In this document: positions 63,943 through 64,000 of the stretch, piece by piece
How positions within the stretch are numbered: position 1 is the first letter of the stretch
Layout of the letters: the number at the start of each line of letters is the position of its first letter
Assembly: GCA_013697725.1 (NCBI GenBank)
Contig: JACCWI010000050.1
Coordinates: 21,086 to 85,085, forward strand
Source: Tatlockia sp.
GTDB taxonomy: Bacteria > Pseudomonadota > Gammaproteobacteria > Legionellales > Legionellaceae
Direction: 5' to 3'
DNA length: 64,000 nucleotides
The notes under the pieces: generated by a model
Database searches by the model: none
Told to the model about the DNA's origin: nothing
The model's input: the letters and a program-made list of their open reading frames with translations, nothing else
Program-made: the position numbers and the translations under genes

Positions 63943-64000
63943 ATTTGATGCAGATGTAGAAAAAGACCTAAAAAAACTAGGTCATACTGCACAAAAACAA
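63926..64000 (+). CDS. RelE/ParE-family toxin, 3' truncated by the window end
   Basis: From a TTG at 63926 the frame reads MTWKIEFDADVEKDLKKLG, the typical N-terminus of RelE/ParE-superfamily toxins (first strand then a K-D-L-K-K-L helix). No ATG is available. The start overlaps the antitoxin by 17 bases, a normal arrangement. Only 25 codons are visible, so the choice between mRNA interferase and gyrase poison is not possible. Confidence 0.7.
   Translation, partial: MTWKIEFDADVEKDLKKLGHTAQKQ

Overview
The window looks like a chromosomal segment around the replication origin of a Legionella-type gammaproteobacterium (family Legionellaceae). Base composition is AT-rich. The order rpmH-rnpA-yidD-yidC-mnmE diverging from dnaA-dnaN-recF-gyrB is the classical origin block. 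An astacin-type protease matching the Dot/Icm substrate LegP lies just beyond mnmE. Several large alpha-helical or membrane proteins of unknown function sit between housekeeping operons, which is typical of Legionella effector candidates. The species is not settled from sequence alone.

Layout. 1-12.5 kb: transporters (end of a CorC/HlyC protein, PiT phosphate carrier, APC permease, TSUP permease), tag, a crcB-DUF190 pair, a DUF962 protein, a membrane-anchored SGNH-like protein, darP-rlmKL, a TlpA-like thioredoxin and hfq-hflX. 12.5-13.0 kb: a gene-poor gap that carries a strong candidate for a CsrA-sequestering small RNA (RsmY/RsmZ type). It has a GacA/LetA-like box, a promoter, and four hairpins displaying GGA. 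13-23.5 kb: the origin block with two parS sites and a weak oriC candidate. 23.5-27.3 kb: two proteins of unknown function plus LegP. 27.4-32.7 kb: rsmI divergent from lpoA-yraN-diaA-dolP, with a second BON lipoprotein, in the same order as the E. coli yra cluster. 32.8-39.8 kb: complete atpIBEFHAGDC operon. 40.3-43.4 kb: parC and a DUF2520 protein. 43.5-52 kb: two very large proteins of unknown function (about 1,090 and 1,005 aa) around psd, a DUF2490 protein and tRNA-Leu(CAG). 52.3-60 kb: GDPD, fumC, rsmE, trxA, rho, ubiD-fre. 60-64 kb: an accessory tail with decayed Tn3 transposase pieces, an unusual 561-aa protein with Tiki/ChaN/EreA-type motifs, an inactivated tyrosine recombinase and the start of a RelBE-like toxin-antitoxin pair.

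How it fits together. The origin side holds the initiation, clamp, recombination and gyrase genes and ParB-binding sites, so replication and segregation functions are clustered. The RNA candidate beside hfq would link the LetA/S-CsrA switch physically to the Hfq locus. Two genes (crcB and legP) appear to start at ATT codons placed behind good Shine-Dalgarno sequences, so simple ORF calls miss their N-termini. The most unusual material is the small RNA at 12.87 kb, the 561-aa protein in the decayed mobile region, and the three-gene effector-like cluster next to mnmE.
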